Below, piece after piece: positions 24,082 to 31,338 of a stretch of 43,557 nucleotides of DNA. The position numbers and the translations under genes are program-made. Each line of letters opens with the position of its first letter. Position 1 is the first letter of the stretch. The notes beneath the pieces were generated by a model that saw only the letters and a program-made list of their open reading frames with translations, did not search any database and was not told the DNA's origin. This DNA comes from an uncultured Blautia sp. Its GTDB lineage: Bacteria; Bacillota; Clostridia; Lachnospirales; Lachnospiraceae. The stretch lies in the NCBI RefSeq assembly GCF_934371575.1, contig NZ_CAKRNY010000031.1, positions 1 to 43,557 of the forward strand, in the 5' to 3' direction.

Positions 24082-25602
24082 ATGCAAAGCAGACGTAAAA
24101 AATTCAGACTGTGGAGTATCCTGCTGCTAATGATGGTCATGGCGGCCGGTTTTACATGTCATGCATCATCTGTAGAGGTGCAGGCGGCGAAGAAGACCGG
24201 GTTCCATACAGTAAATGGAAAAACATACTACTATAAAAATGGCAAGAAGGTCAAGGGTTGGCTGACTCTGAATGGAAAGAAATATTATTTTAATAAATCC
24301 AATGGCGTTCAGGTGAAGGGCTGGCTGAAAGATAAAAAAGGCAGAAAGCGTTATTTTACCAGCAAGGCTGGTGTTATGGTGACAGGCTGGCTGAAGAATT
24401 CAAAAGGACAGAGACGTTATTTTGCTCCGTCTACCGGATATATGAAAACAAAGTGGCTGAAGCTTGGAGGCAAGACTTATTATCTCTACGCCAAGTCTGG
24501 TGTTGCTGCTACCGGTTTTGTGAAGGACAGCAAGGGGAATATCCGTTATTTTTCAAAAACCGGAATTATGGCAAATGGCTGGCTGACCAGCTCATCGGGA
24601 GTTAAGAGATATTTCCAGACTACTACATCCACTTCCACAAATGGAATTATGGCAGTTGGATTTAAGACCATTAATAATGTTACATATTATTTCTACAGCG
24701 GATCAGGTGCTATGGCTACCGGTTGGGTGGAGAACAAAGATAAAGGAACAAAATATTATTTTAATCCATCTACAGGAGCAATGTATACCGGTATTCAGAC
24801 CATTGATGGTGTGAAGTATGAATTTTCAAGTACTGGTATCTGCCTGGGCGAGAAAAAGGATGATCCGGCACCGAATACCAATACCGGCACCAAGACAATT
24901 AAGAATTATCTTCTGGGCGCACTTCAGCCTATTGGAAAAGCTCTTTATGTATGGGGCGGCGGCTGGAATGATTCCACACGAAAAGGACTGAGCCAGACGA
25001 TGACAGACTGGTATAATAAATGGTCATCCAATCCGTCTGGTTATGATTACAATAATTATCGTGATCTGTCGACTTCAAACAGAGCGAAGGGTTTTGACTG
25101 TTCCGGATTTGTTGGATGGTCAGCTTATCAGGTAATGCAGACAAAGTCAGGCGTTGGATATGGATACACTGTAGTATCCGGTGAAATCGGAAGCTATTAT
25201 TCCGGCAAAGGCTGGGGAAGCATTGTAAATCAGTCTTATCTGTCACAGAATGGGTGGAAATTAAAGGCTGGTGATATCGGATACAATTCCGGTCACACCT
25301 GGATTGTTATTGGTCAGTGCAGCGATAAGAGTGTTGTAATTGTGCATTCTACACCTCAGGCTGGTGTACAGATTTCCGGTACAACAACTCCGTCCGGAAG
25401 TTATTCCAGTGAAGCTGTAGCTCTGGCTAAGAAATACATGTCAATGTATGCCGGATACAATATTTTTAACTATCATCCGTCTGTAGGAAACTATATTCGT
25501 AACGGTAACTTCCTGAGATGGAACAGCAGTGTTCTTTCTGATCCGGATGGTTATGGAAATAAGACTGCAGATGAAATTCTGTATGATCTGTTTGGTAAAT
25601 AA
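24082..25602 (+). CDS. Secreted cell-wall-binding-repeat protein with NlpC/P60-like domain
   Basis: The 506-residue protein has a basic N-terminus and signal peptide (cleavage near VQAA, about residue 36). It is followed by about ten choline-binding/glucan-binding-type repeats (residues 40-270) with the GWxxxxGxxYYF pattern (TVNGKTYYYKNGKKVKGW, TGWLKNSKGQRRYF). A C-terminal hydrolase-like domain (about 280-506) has Cys340 in FDCSGFVGW and His405 in GYNSGHTWIVIG, the arrangement of NlpC/P60 cysteine peptidases. It probably cuts peptidoglycan stems while held to the wall by the repeats. The large insertion between YVWGG and FDCSGF is unusual for the family. Confidence 0.85.
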   Translation: MQSRRKKFRLWSILLLMMVMAAGFTCHASSVEVQAAKKTGFHTVNGKTYYYKNGKKVKGWLTLNGKKYYFNKSNGVQVKGWLKDKKGRKRYFTSKAGVMVTGWLKNSKGQRRYFAPSTGYMKTKWLKLGGKTYYLYAKSGVAATGFVKDSKGNIRYFSKTGIMANGWLTSSSGVKRYFQTTTSTSTNGIMAVGFKTINNVTYYFYSGSGAMATGWVENKDKGTKYYFNPSTGAMYTGIQTIDGVKYEFSSTGICLGEKKDDPAPNTNTGTKTIKNYLLGALQPIGKALYVWGGGWNDSTRKGLSQTMTDWYNKWSSNPSGYDYNNYRDLSTSNRAKGFDCSGFVGWSAYQVMQTKSGVGYGYTVVSGEIGSYYSGKGWGSIVNQSYLSQNGWKLKAGDIGYNSGHTWIVIGQCSDKSVVIVHSTPQAGVQISGTTTPSGSYSSEAVALAKKYMSMYAGYNIFNYHPSVGNYIRNGNFLRWNSSVLSDPDGYGNKTADEILYDLFGK

Positions 25603-25616
25603 AGAATTTTGAAAGT

Positions 25617-25653
25617 AAGGGAATTCATGGAAAATGTGAATTCCCTTCTTTTT
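25617..25653 (+). terminator. Terminator after wall-binding protein gene
   Basis: AAGGGAATTCA/TGAATTCCCTT perfect 11-base stem followed by CTTTTT. Confidence 0.9.
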
Positions 25654-25744
25654 ATTTGGCCGCCGTTAAAGATGTGAATGGTTCAGATAAAGACAAATAT
25701 ATTACGAAATGTTACAGAAATTTAAAATTTATTGCAATTTAGGG

Positions 25745-25773
25745 TTGAAATGTTTTCGATGGTGTGTTAATAT
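25745..25773 (+). promoter_or_regulatory. Promoter of the CwlO/PcsB-like gene
   Basis: TTGAAA (25745-25750) and TAATAT (25768-25773), 17-base spacing, 85 bases before the start. Confidence 0.7.
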
Positions 25774-25857
25774 GTAGCAAGATTGAAAAAGATATTGCAA
25801 ACATATTACAAATTAAGTTATTTAGATTATCGAAAAGATTAACGAGGGTGATAAAAC

Positions 25858-27207
25858 ATGAAGAAAAGAATTGTATGTCTGACACTGGCAATTTTAATGT
25901 GCGGCTCACAGGCTGTAAGCGTAATGGCTGACCGTGAGAGCGACTTAAGAGAAGAGCAGGCCTGGACAAGCCAGCAATTAGATGCTACATATGAGCGTAT
26001 GAATGTTTTATGGGAACAGAAGCAGCAGCTTGAGAGTCAGATTGAATCCCTGAATTCTGATCTTGTAAATGTTATGGTTTCCATTCAGACTCTTGAAAAT
26101 GATATTGCTTCCAAGCAGGCTGAAATTGAGAAAACAGAGGGCGATCTGACAAAGGCACAGAATGCGAAAGACAAGCAGTACAGCGCTATGAAAAAGCGTA
26201 TTCAGTACCTTTATGAAAAAGGTGGCAACAATGCATGGTTCCAGATGATGCTTAATTCAGATAACCTTGCAGATCTTCTTACAAGAGCTGAATACACACA
26301 GCAGATGTATGAGCAGGACAGAGAGAGCCTTCAGAAATATGCAAGAACAATTGAAGAGGTTCAGAAATTAGAAGAACAGTATCAGCAGGAAAAGGCTGAT
26401 TTTGAGACAATGAAAGAAGAATATGAGGCTCAGCAGTCTAATCTTCAGTATCAGCTGGATGTGACACGTGCTAATAGTGCAGATTGCGAAAATGAGATTG
26501 CATATGCACAGCAGCAGGCAACTGAGTATGCAAACCTTCTGGAAGAACAGCAGGCTGAGATTGAACAGCTTGAGGCTGAGCGAATTGCTGCAGAAGAAGA
26601 GGCAAGACGTCAGGCTGAGGCAGAAGCAGCAGCTGCAGCCGCAGCGGCACAGGAAGCTGAGGAGAATGGTGATTCTGATTCTTCCGAAAACGTTGAGTAT
26701 GATGAAGATGGAAATGTGGTAAGTGGTTCTTCAGACAGTGAGTCTTCAGACGGATCTTCTGATTACGAGTATGATGAGTATGGAAATGTAATTGATACAG
26801 AGAATACTGTAGATTATGATTCCTCTGATGATTCATCATCCAGCAGCTCCAGCAGTTCTTCTGGTTCCGGTTCATCTGTTGTAGATTATGCTACACAGTT
26901 TGTTGGAAATCCGTATGTATGGGGTGGAACAAGCCTTACAAACGGTGCTGACTGCTCCGGATTTGTACAGAGTGTATATTCAAACTTTGGTGTAAGCCTT
27001 CCGAGAACATCTTATGAGCAGCAGAATGCTGGATACGAAGTATCCTATGCAGATGCTCAGCCAGGTGACCTGATCTGCTATGGCGGACACGTTGCAATTT
27101 ACATGGGAAATGGACAGATCGTACATGCTTCTAACTCCAGAGATGGAATCAAGGTAAGTAATAATGCTGCGTACAGAACAATTACTTCTGTAAGACGTCT
27201 GGTGTAG
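25858..27207 (+). CDS. Secreted coiled-coil NlpC/P60 peptidoglycan hydrolase (CwlO/PcsB-like)
   Basis: The protein has 449 residues: signal peptide (1-about 24), long coiled coil (about 28-265; 'QQLESQIESLNSDLVNVMV', 'YLYEKGGNNAWFQMMLNSDN' as in PcsB/CwlO), an Ala-rich and then Ser/Asp/Tyr-rich linker (about 255-338), and an NlpC/P60 domain with Cys366 (ADCSGFVQS) and His411 (YGGHVAIYMG). Such enzymes cut D-Glu-mDAP bonds during growth and division, the coil being held inactive by FtsEX-type partners. It follows another NlpC-like gene but has its own promoter and terminator. Confidence 0.9.
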   Translation: MKKRIVCLTLAILMCGSQAVSVMADRESDLREEQAWTSQQLDATYERMNVLWEQKQQLESQIESLNSDLVNVMVSIQTLENDIASKQAEIEKTEGDLTKAQNAKDKQYSAMKKRIQYLYEKGGNNAWFQMMLNSDNLADLLTRAEYTQQMYEQDRESLQKYARTIEEVQKLEEQYQQEKADFETMKEEYEAQQSNLQYQLDVTRANSADCENEIAYAQQQATEYANLLEEQQAEIEQLEAERIAAEEEARRQAEAEAAAAAAAAQEAEENGDSDSSENVEYDEDGNVVSGSSDSESSDGSSDYEYDEYGNVIDTENTVDYDSSDDSSSSSSSSSSGSGSSVVDYATQFVGNPYVWGGTSLTNGADCSGFVQSVYSNFGVSLPRTSYEQQNAGYEVSYADAQPGDLICYGGHVAIYMGNGQIVHASNSRDGIKVSNNAAYRTITSVRRLV

Positions 27208-27227
27208 TTCTGTCAAATGATTATGAG

Positions 27228-27260
27228 AGCCCTTTCGGATTCAATCCGGAAGGGCTTTTT
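27228..27260 (+). terminator. Terminator after CwlO-like gene
   Basis: AGCCCTTTCGGAT/ATCCGGAAGGGCT with a 3-base loop, then TTTT. The esterase ribosome site follows directly, so some readthrough may feed it. Confidence 0.88.
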
Positions 27261-27273
27261 GCGAGGTGGAAAA

Positions 27274-28335
27274 ATGATGAAATGTTATAAAATGAAGGAA
27301 ATACCATATTTAAGAATACTTGGCAGATCAAATGACAGCTACGAGCCTGTTACTCTGTTCTGGACTGCTTCCGGAATTGAAATGAATATAAAGGCAACAG
27401 AAGCCTGGATAATTGTGCATTCTGATTATGAAATGTTCGAGCCATGGGCAGATGTAATTATAGATGGTGCCCTGACACAGCGTATGATGGTAAACAAGGG
27501 TGAACAGAGAATCTGTCTTTTTCGAAATATGGAAGGCAATAAGATAAGAAATGTAAAGATTCTCCGCGATACACCTGCTTTTCCTGCAGATGAGAAAACG
27601 CTGTTTCAGATATCCGAAGTGCAGACTGATGGCAAGTTCTATCCTTTGGAAGAACCAAAAATGAAACTGGAGTTTGTTGGAGACAGTATCACTTCCGGTG
27701 AAGGAGGGTGTGGAGCTGGCACCGAGATGACCTGGAACTCATTGTGCTTCAATTGTGTGGACAATTATGCATATATGACTGCGAAAAAACTGGATGCAGT
27801 GTATAACTGTGTAAGCCAGAGCGGATGGGGCGTTTACTGCTCCTGGGAAGGTAATGAACAGCAGGCAATTCCGTTGTATTATGACCAGGTGTGTGGTATT
27901 TTAAACGGCGAACAAAATAAGGCACTTGGAGCCTTGGAAAAATGGGATTTCAGCCGTTTTCAACCAGATGTGATCGTGGTAAATCTGGGAACTAATGACA
28001 GCGTTGGCACAAAAAATATGGAAATGGTGGAGCGTGCAGCGGAAGGCTTTCTGAAAAAAATTAGAGATTGCAATCCGAAAAGCTATATTTTGTGGTGCTA
28101 TGGAATGCTGGGAGATGAAATTTGCTCTGTGTTGGAAAATGCAGTGCAAAATTATAAGGTAAAAACAGGAGATGCACGTGTGGAGTTTGTGAAGCTGCCG
28201 GATACTCTGGCGGGGGAGTTTGGCTCAAGACAGCATCCCGGACATATATCACATGAAAAGGCGGCAAAGGTTCTGACTGAAAAAATTCAAGGGTTGACAA
28301 ATGCAGTGGCGTGTGGTAATATAACGTCAGTATAA
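27274..28335 (+). CDS. SGNH-hydrolase esterase, CE2-like
   Basis: The protein has 353 residues from ATG 27274, which follows GAGGTGG; the longer in-frame start at 27217 would lie inside the upstream terminator. An N-terminal jelly-roll-like part (about 5-125; 'LFWTASGIEMNI') precedes the SGNH domain with Ser138 (VGDSITSG, block I), Asn241 (LGTNDS, block III) and His321 (RQHPGHISH, block V). This two-part layout resembles carbohydrate esterase family 2, which removes acetyl groups from sugars. There is no signal peptide, so it acts in the cytosol, unlike many xylan esterases. Substrate not known. Confidence 0.83.
   Translation: MMKCYKMKEIPYLRILGRSNDSYEPVTLFWTASGIEMNIKATEAWIIVHSDYEMFEPWADVIIDGALTQRMMVNKGEQRICLFRNMEGNKIRNVKILRDTPAFPADEKTLFQISEVQTDGKFYPLEEPKMKLEFVGDSITSGEGGCGAGTEMTWNSLCFNCVDNYAYMTAKKLDAVYNCVSQSGWGVYCSWEGNEQQAIPLYYDQVCGILNGEQNKALGALEKWDFSRFQPDVIVVNLGTNDSVGTKNMEMVERAAEGFLKKIRDCNPKSYILWCYGMLGDEICSVLENAVQNYKVKTGDARVEFVKLPDTLAGEFGSRQHPGHISHEKAAKVLTEKIQGLTNAVACGNITSV
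28294..28323 (+). promoter_or_regulatory. Promoter of the cobalamin-riboswitch transcript
   Basis: TTGACA (28294-28299) and TATAAC (28318-28323), 18 bases apart, inside the 3' end of the esterase gene. A TATAAT at 28331-28336 is an alternative -10. Confidence 0.5.
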
Positions 28336-28357
28336 TTCCATATTGAACATATTAAGT

Positions 28358-28545
28358 GCTGACAGCTATAAGCTGGCAGAAAGAGGGAATCAGGTGAGAA
28401 ACCTGAGCGATCCGGTCACTGTAACAGAGGAGCGAATCTCGGAGTCCATTGTGCATATGCATGAGAAGGAGAGAGGATGTGATGATTCTGGAGCCAGGAA
28501 ACCTGCTTGGTATGGCGAGGTTAAGCTTCCGTTGAAAGTCTAACA
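28358..28545 (+). ncRNA. Cobalamin (B12) riboswitch
   Basis: The conserved core is read directly: GGGAATCAGGTG (28385-28396), AACCTGAGCGATCCGG, CACTGTAA (28418-28425), GGAGCGAATC, and the 3' block GAGCCAGGAAACCTGC (28490-28505). These are the cobalamin riboswitch landmarks in the right order and spacing. The B12-box element reads CCATTG where CCACTG is usual. It is followed at 28579-28606 by an intrinsic terminator, so ligand binding probably stops transcription into the cysteine-rich small protein gene. Confidence 0.9.
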
Positions 28546-28578
28546 ACCAGTTTCGGGGAATCCGCAGCCCTGGAATGT

Positions 28579-28606
28579 TGTCTGCTATTGCAAGTAGACA
28601 TTTTTT
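28579..28606 (+). terminator. Riboswitch-associated terminator
   Basis: TGTCTGCT/AGTAGACA stem (one G-T pair), followed by six T. It lies about 70 bases after the riboswitch core and is probably its expression platform. Confidence 0.8.
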
Positions 28607-28612
28607 ATGGAA

Positions 28613-28721
28613 TATCGCCTGTTCAGAAGAATTATACAGATTAAATGGCAGGCGATACTACTTCGGATGAAACCGTTCCCTCCGCGTATATATGAACGGA
28701 TCATATTCTACCCCGGGGTAG
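28613..28721 (+). other. Three-hairpin region between the two terminators
   Basis: Hairpin 1 is TATCGCCTG/CAGGCGATA (28613-28657, 9 base pairs, 27-base loop). Hairpin 2 is CCGTTC/GAACGG (28673-28699). Hairpin 3 is the palindrome CTACCCCGGGGTAG (28708-28721). A second terminator follows. I do not recognise the class; it may be a second regulatory RNA or a transcript end of its own. Confidence 0.45.
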
Positions 28722-28757
28722 CATCGCTCCCTCTCAGATAACCATTGAGATTTGGCA

Positions 28758-28781
28758 ACCGCGTCAGCGGTATTTTTTTTA
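28758..28781 (+). terminator. Second terminator before the cysteine-rich gene
   Basis: ACCGC-GTCA-GCGGT followed by eight T, about 50 bases before the next start codon. Confidence 0.82.
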
Positions 28782-28832
28782 CTCTTTTATATGAAAAAAA
28801 GTTTGCTGGTGGGCGACGGATAGGAGAAAAAT

Positions 28833-29144
28833 ATGGAGAAAAAATATTGGGAAGATAAGGAATATTCTTATTTTAGTCATAAAAAATGTGAATTTTTTCC
28901 CTGTCATAAAGGAGCTGATCCGGAGGATTTTAACTGCCTGTTTTGCTATTGCCCTCTTTATGCGCTGGGGGATAAATGTGGCGGGAATTTTCAATATAAT
29001 GAAAAGGGCTTTAAAGACTGTACCAATTGCCAATTGCCTCATAAGCGGAAGAATTACGGGTATGTCACAGGCAAATATGGTGAATTGGCGGAAATGATGC
29101 AGAACATAAGAGACGAAGAAAAAAGAAAAGAAAAACAGAAGTGA
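28833..29144 (+). CDS. Cysteine-rich small domain protein (cobalamin-linked)
   Basis: This 103-residue protein has nine Cys in residues about 18-70 arranged as KKCEFFPCHKG, FNCLFCYCPLYALG, DKCGGNF and DCTNCQLPH. That is the pattern of the cysteine-rich small domain (PF04071-type), a probable metal-binding family often encoded beside cobalamin synthesis genes. The B12 riboswitch upstream supports that link. The C-terminal 30 residues are charged and helical. Role not known: it could act in metal delivery or cofactor handling. GGAG precedes ATG 28833. Confidence 0.85.
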   Translation: MEKKYWEDKEYSYFSHKKCEFFPCHKGADPEDFNCLFCYCPLYALGDKCGGNFQYNEKGFKDCTNCQLPHKRKNYGYVTGKYGELAEMMQNIRDEEKRKEKQK

Positions 29145-29150
29145 AAAAAC

Positions 29151-29199
29151 TCCCGGATATATAATATGTAGTTTCCACTGCGTGGTTATATATCCGGGA
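29151..29199 (-). terminator. Terminator of the PHP gene
   Basis: TCCCGGATATATAA/TTATATATCCGGGA perfect 14-base stem. On the minus strand it is followed by a T run. It starts 9 bases beyond the PHP stop and also closes the cysteine-rich gene from the other side. Confidence 0.88.
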
Positions 29200-29207
29200 A
29201 AACTTTA

Positions 29208-29921
29208 TCAGCGGATGCTCAGGAGCATTTTCAGCTTTGGAATCTGATTGTTCAGAATCAGACTTTCGGGAAACATGGCTTCATGGACAAATTCTGCGGC
29301 GTAAGTAAAATCTCCAATATGATCGGTTCCATGACTGTCGCTGGAAAGTACGACGGGAACCAGATATTTATGGCAGTACTTTAAAATCTCTGCGCAGTTC
29401 CCCCGGGTGTCACCGCGATATCCGTAAGGCGCCAGAGAAGCCTCGTTGATTTCCAGGATTACACCATTTTCACCGGCCGCTTTTACAACGGCAGCATAAT
29501 CTATGTCATACTGGGAATTGTCAATATGTCCCAGAAGTTTTACTGCGGGATTTTTCATTACATTCAGAAGTGCAGCTGTGTTTTCCTCACAGGTTCCTGG
29601 TCGGAAATTCTGGTAGTGCATACTGGCAATTGCATAATCAAGTTTATCAAGCAGTTCCTGTTCCAGATCGATCTTGCCATCTGTATCCAGGATATTCAAT
29701 TCTATTCCATATAATAATTCCACACCAAAACGCTTCCGGGGCGAATAAGTCAGACTGCGAAAGTAGGATGAAGTTCCGGCGGCAAGTGTGGCAGGACCGT
29801 GGTCTGTGATTCCAAGAAGCTTCAGCCCTTTTGCGGAAGCTGTTTTTGCCATGTCGCTGATCGTGCAGCTTGTGCCATGACCGCTGGCAATGGAATGGGT
29901 ATGTATATCGGAAAGATACAT
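29208..29921 (-). CDS. PHP-domain phosphatase (YcdX-like)
   Basis: The protein has 237 residues from ATG 29921, nine bases after AAAGGAG on the minus strand; the longer upstream frame has no ribosome site. PHP metal-binding motifs are visible: DIHTHSIASGHG (residues 4-15), GITDHGPA, 'LYGIELNI' (E), ASMHYQNF, LGHIDNS and 'LSSDSHGTDHIG'. Nine such His/Asp/Glu bind three metals in YcdX-type phosphatases, which act on small phosphate esters. It is cytosolic and divergent from the BMC shell unit; there is no direct sign that it belongs to that pathway. Confidence 0.87.
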   Translation of the reverse strand: MYLSDIHTHSIASGHGTSCTISDMAKTASAKGLKLLGITDHGPATLAAGTSSYFRSLTYSPRKRFGVELLYGIELNILDTDGKIDLEQELLDKLDYAIASMHYQNFRPGTCEENTAALLNVMKNPAVKLLGHIDNSQYDIDYAAVVKAAGENGVILEINEASLAPYGYRGDTRGNCAEILKYCHKYLVPVVLSSDSHGTDHIGDFTYAAEFVHEAMFPESLILNNQIPKLKMLLSIR

Positions 29922-29943
29922 ATAAATCATCTCCTTTTCTTTC

Positions 29944-29972
29944 AGTATGACAGAGAGGAAAAAATCTGTCAA
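29944..29972 (-). promoter_or_regulatory. Promoter of the PHP gene
   Basis: On the minus strand TTGACA (29972-29967) and CATACT (29949-29944), 17 bases apart. Confidence 0.7.
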
Positions 29973-29996
29973 CAGTAAAGTATGAGAAAAACAAAT

Positions 29997-30033
29997 AAAA
30001 ACAACATTAAAACACAAGAAAATCCACATAAAA
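29997..30033 (+). promoter_or_regulatory. Shared BMC upstream motif, copy A
   Basis: AAAAACAACAT (29997-30007) and AATCCACATAAAA (30021-30033) both recur exactly upstream of the main BMC operon. The second half begins 37 bases before the -35 box. Position suits an activator site. Confidence 0.65.
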
Positions 30034-30057
30034 AGTGCCGTTATCTGTTGCTTTTTG

Positions 30058-30086
30058 TTGACACTGCAGGATGAGAGGGATATAAT
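30058..30086 (+). promoter_or_regulatory. Promoter of the eutS-eutP unit
   Basis: TTGACA (30058-30063) and TATAAT (30081-30086) with 17-base spacing: a perfect sigma-A consensus. Confidence 0.9.
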
Positions 30087-30156
30087 TATAAAAGAATAAT
30101 GTGAATACACAGGATAGCATTAATATAGAAACGTTGGTTTGCAACAGGAGGTAAAA

Positions 30157-30534
30157 ATGGGATATACAGATAATATGTCACCTGAAATGAAACAGCGAAT
30201 TGTACAGGAGCTTGTTCCGGGAAAACAGATTTCTCTGGCACATATTATTGCCAACCCGGATAAGATCCTTTATACCAAGCTTGGACTGGATCCGTCACTG
30301 GATTATTCGAGAGCCGCTATTGGGATTATGACAGTAAGTCCGGCTGAGACAGCCATTATTATGGCTGATATTGCCATGAAATCCTCCGGCATTGAGCTGG
30401 GATTTGTGGACCGCTTCAGCGGAAGCCTGATCATCACAGGAACGGTGTCTGAAGTTGAGGCATCTACAAGTGCAATTTTGGATTACGTAGGAAATAAACT
30501 TGGTTTTACCCTGTGCCCAATTACAAGGACCTGA
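30157..30534 (+). CDS. eutS: BMC shell protein, EutS/PduU type
   Basis: The protein has 125 residues from ATG 30157, placed after CAGGAGG; an in-frame TTG at 30139 lies before that site. It has a permuted BMC fold: the N-terminal extension 'VQELVPGKQISLAHIIANP' precedes the core 'AAIGIMTVSPAETAIIMADIAMKS', with the shell-type ending 'LGFTLCPITRT'. EutS/PduU hexamers have a beta-barrel-capped pore and are minor shell parts. It is cotranscribed with the EutP-like GTPase 6 bases downstream and separated from the main operon by its own terminator. Confidence 0.92.
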   Translation: MGYTDNMSPEMKQRIVQELVPGKQISLAHIIANPDKILYTKLGLDPSLDYSRAAIGIMTVSPAETAIIMADIAMKSSGIELGFVDRFSGSLIITGTVSEVEASTSAILDYVGNKLGFTLCPITRT

Positions 30535-30540
30535 TGAAAT

Positions 30541-30999
30541 ATGAAGAAGCTTGTTCTTATTGGCCGCAGTGAGTCCGGGAAGACCACCCTGACTCAGGCG
30601 CTTCGCGGAGAAAAAATACACTATCATAAAACACAGTATGTAAATAATTTTGATGTGATCGTGGATACGCCTGGAGAATATGCACAGACGAAAGGTCTGG
30701 GGCATGCCCTGGCATTGTATACATATGAATCGGATGTGGTAGGTCTGCTGGTTTCTGCTACAGAACCTTACTGCCTTTTTCCACCGTGCATTACCTGTAT
30801 GGCTAATCGTGAAGTAATTGGAATTGTTACCAAAATTAATGACCCTGATGCAAATGTGAAGCAAGCCACATCCTGGCTGCAACTTGCTGGCTGTAAGACG
30901 ATTTTTTATGTGGATTCCAAGAAACAGCAAGGGATTCCTGAGCTTTTGGAGCATCTTAGGGAAGATGGCGATGTTATGCCATGGGAAGGAAATATATAA
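30541..30999 (+). CDS. eutP: EutP/PduV-type small GTPase
   Basis: This 152-residue protein has a P-loop GRSESGKTTL (residues 7-16), a switch-type DTPGEY (about 46-51) and the guanine-binding TKIND (about 97-101), as in EutP/PduV. Salmonella PduV associates with the compartment and affects its movement; EutP members have also been linked to acetate kinase activity. Which role applies is not known. It is translated from the same transcript as the EutS-like protein and is followed by a terminator. Confidence 0.9.
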   Translation: MKKLVLIGRSESGKTTLTQALRGEKIHYHKTQYVNNFDVIVDTPGEYAQTKGLGHALALYTYESDVVGLLVSATEPYCLFPPCITCMANREVIGIVTKINDPDANVKQATSWLQLAGCKTIFYVDSKKQQGIPELLEHLREDGDVMPWEGNI

Positions 31000-31011
31000 A
31001 AGTTAAGATAA

Positions 31012-31055
31012 ATTCTCAGTAATTTGCAGAAAAAAATTACTGGGGATTTTTTTAT
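31012..31055 (+). terminator. Terminator of the eutS-eutP unit
   Basis: AATTCTCAGTAATTT pairs with AAATTACTGGGGATT through G-T pairs, followed by seven T. Confidence 0.85.
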
Positions 31056-31130
31056 GACAGAAACAAAAAATACAAATACAGTATAAAATGAAAATAACCT
31101 GGAAAATGTGGGAAGAATATGAAAACCAAG

Positions 31131-31169
31131 AAAAACAACATATTAACCTGGCGAAGAATCCACATAAAA
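31131..31169 (+). promoter_or_regulatory. Shared BMC upstream motif, copy B
   Basis: AAAAACAACAT (31131-31141) and AATCCACATAAAA (31157-31169), identical to copy A in both halves. The second half begins 36 bases before the -35 box of the main BMC operon. Confidence 0.65.
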
Positions 31170-31192
31170 CAACAGAAAACAACAAAAAGAGC

Positions 31193-31221
31193 TTGACTTA
31201 TTGTGTGGAATAGTGTACACT
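31193..31221 (+). promoter_or_regulatory. Promoter of the main BMC operon
   Basis: TTGACT (31193-31198) and TACACT (31216-31221), 17 bases apart; 118 bases of leader follow. Confidence 0.8.
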
Positions 31222-31338
31222 TACATCATATCCATAAAAGTAACAGGCTGACTATGCTCAGCCATAATAAGTTACCCGGTGCGGTACTATAACCTACATA
31301 ATCCACCGTACCTGAATGTGCTTAAGGAGGAAAAAAGC

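Noticed and set aside
28343..28543. 66-codon frame over the riboswitch
   Set aside because: The DNA is explained by the conserved cobalamin riboswitch core; the frame has no ribosome site.
30139..30157. Upstream TTG start of the EutS-like gene
   Set aside because: It lies before the GGAGG site; ATG 30157 is correctly spaced.
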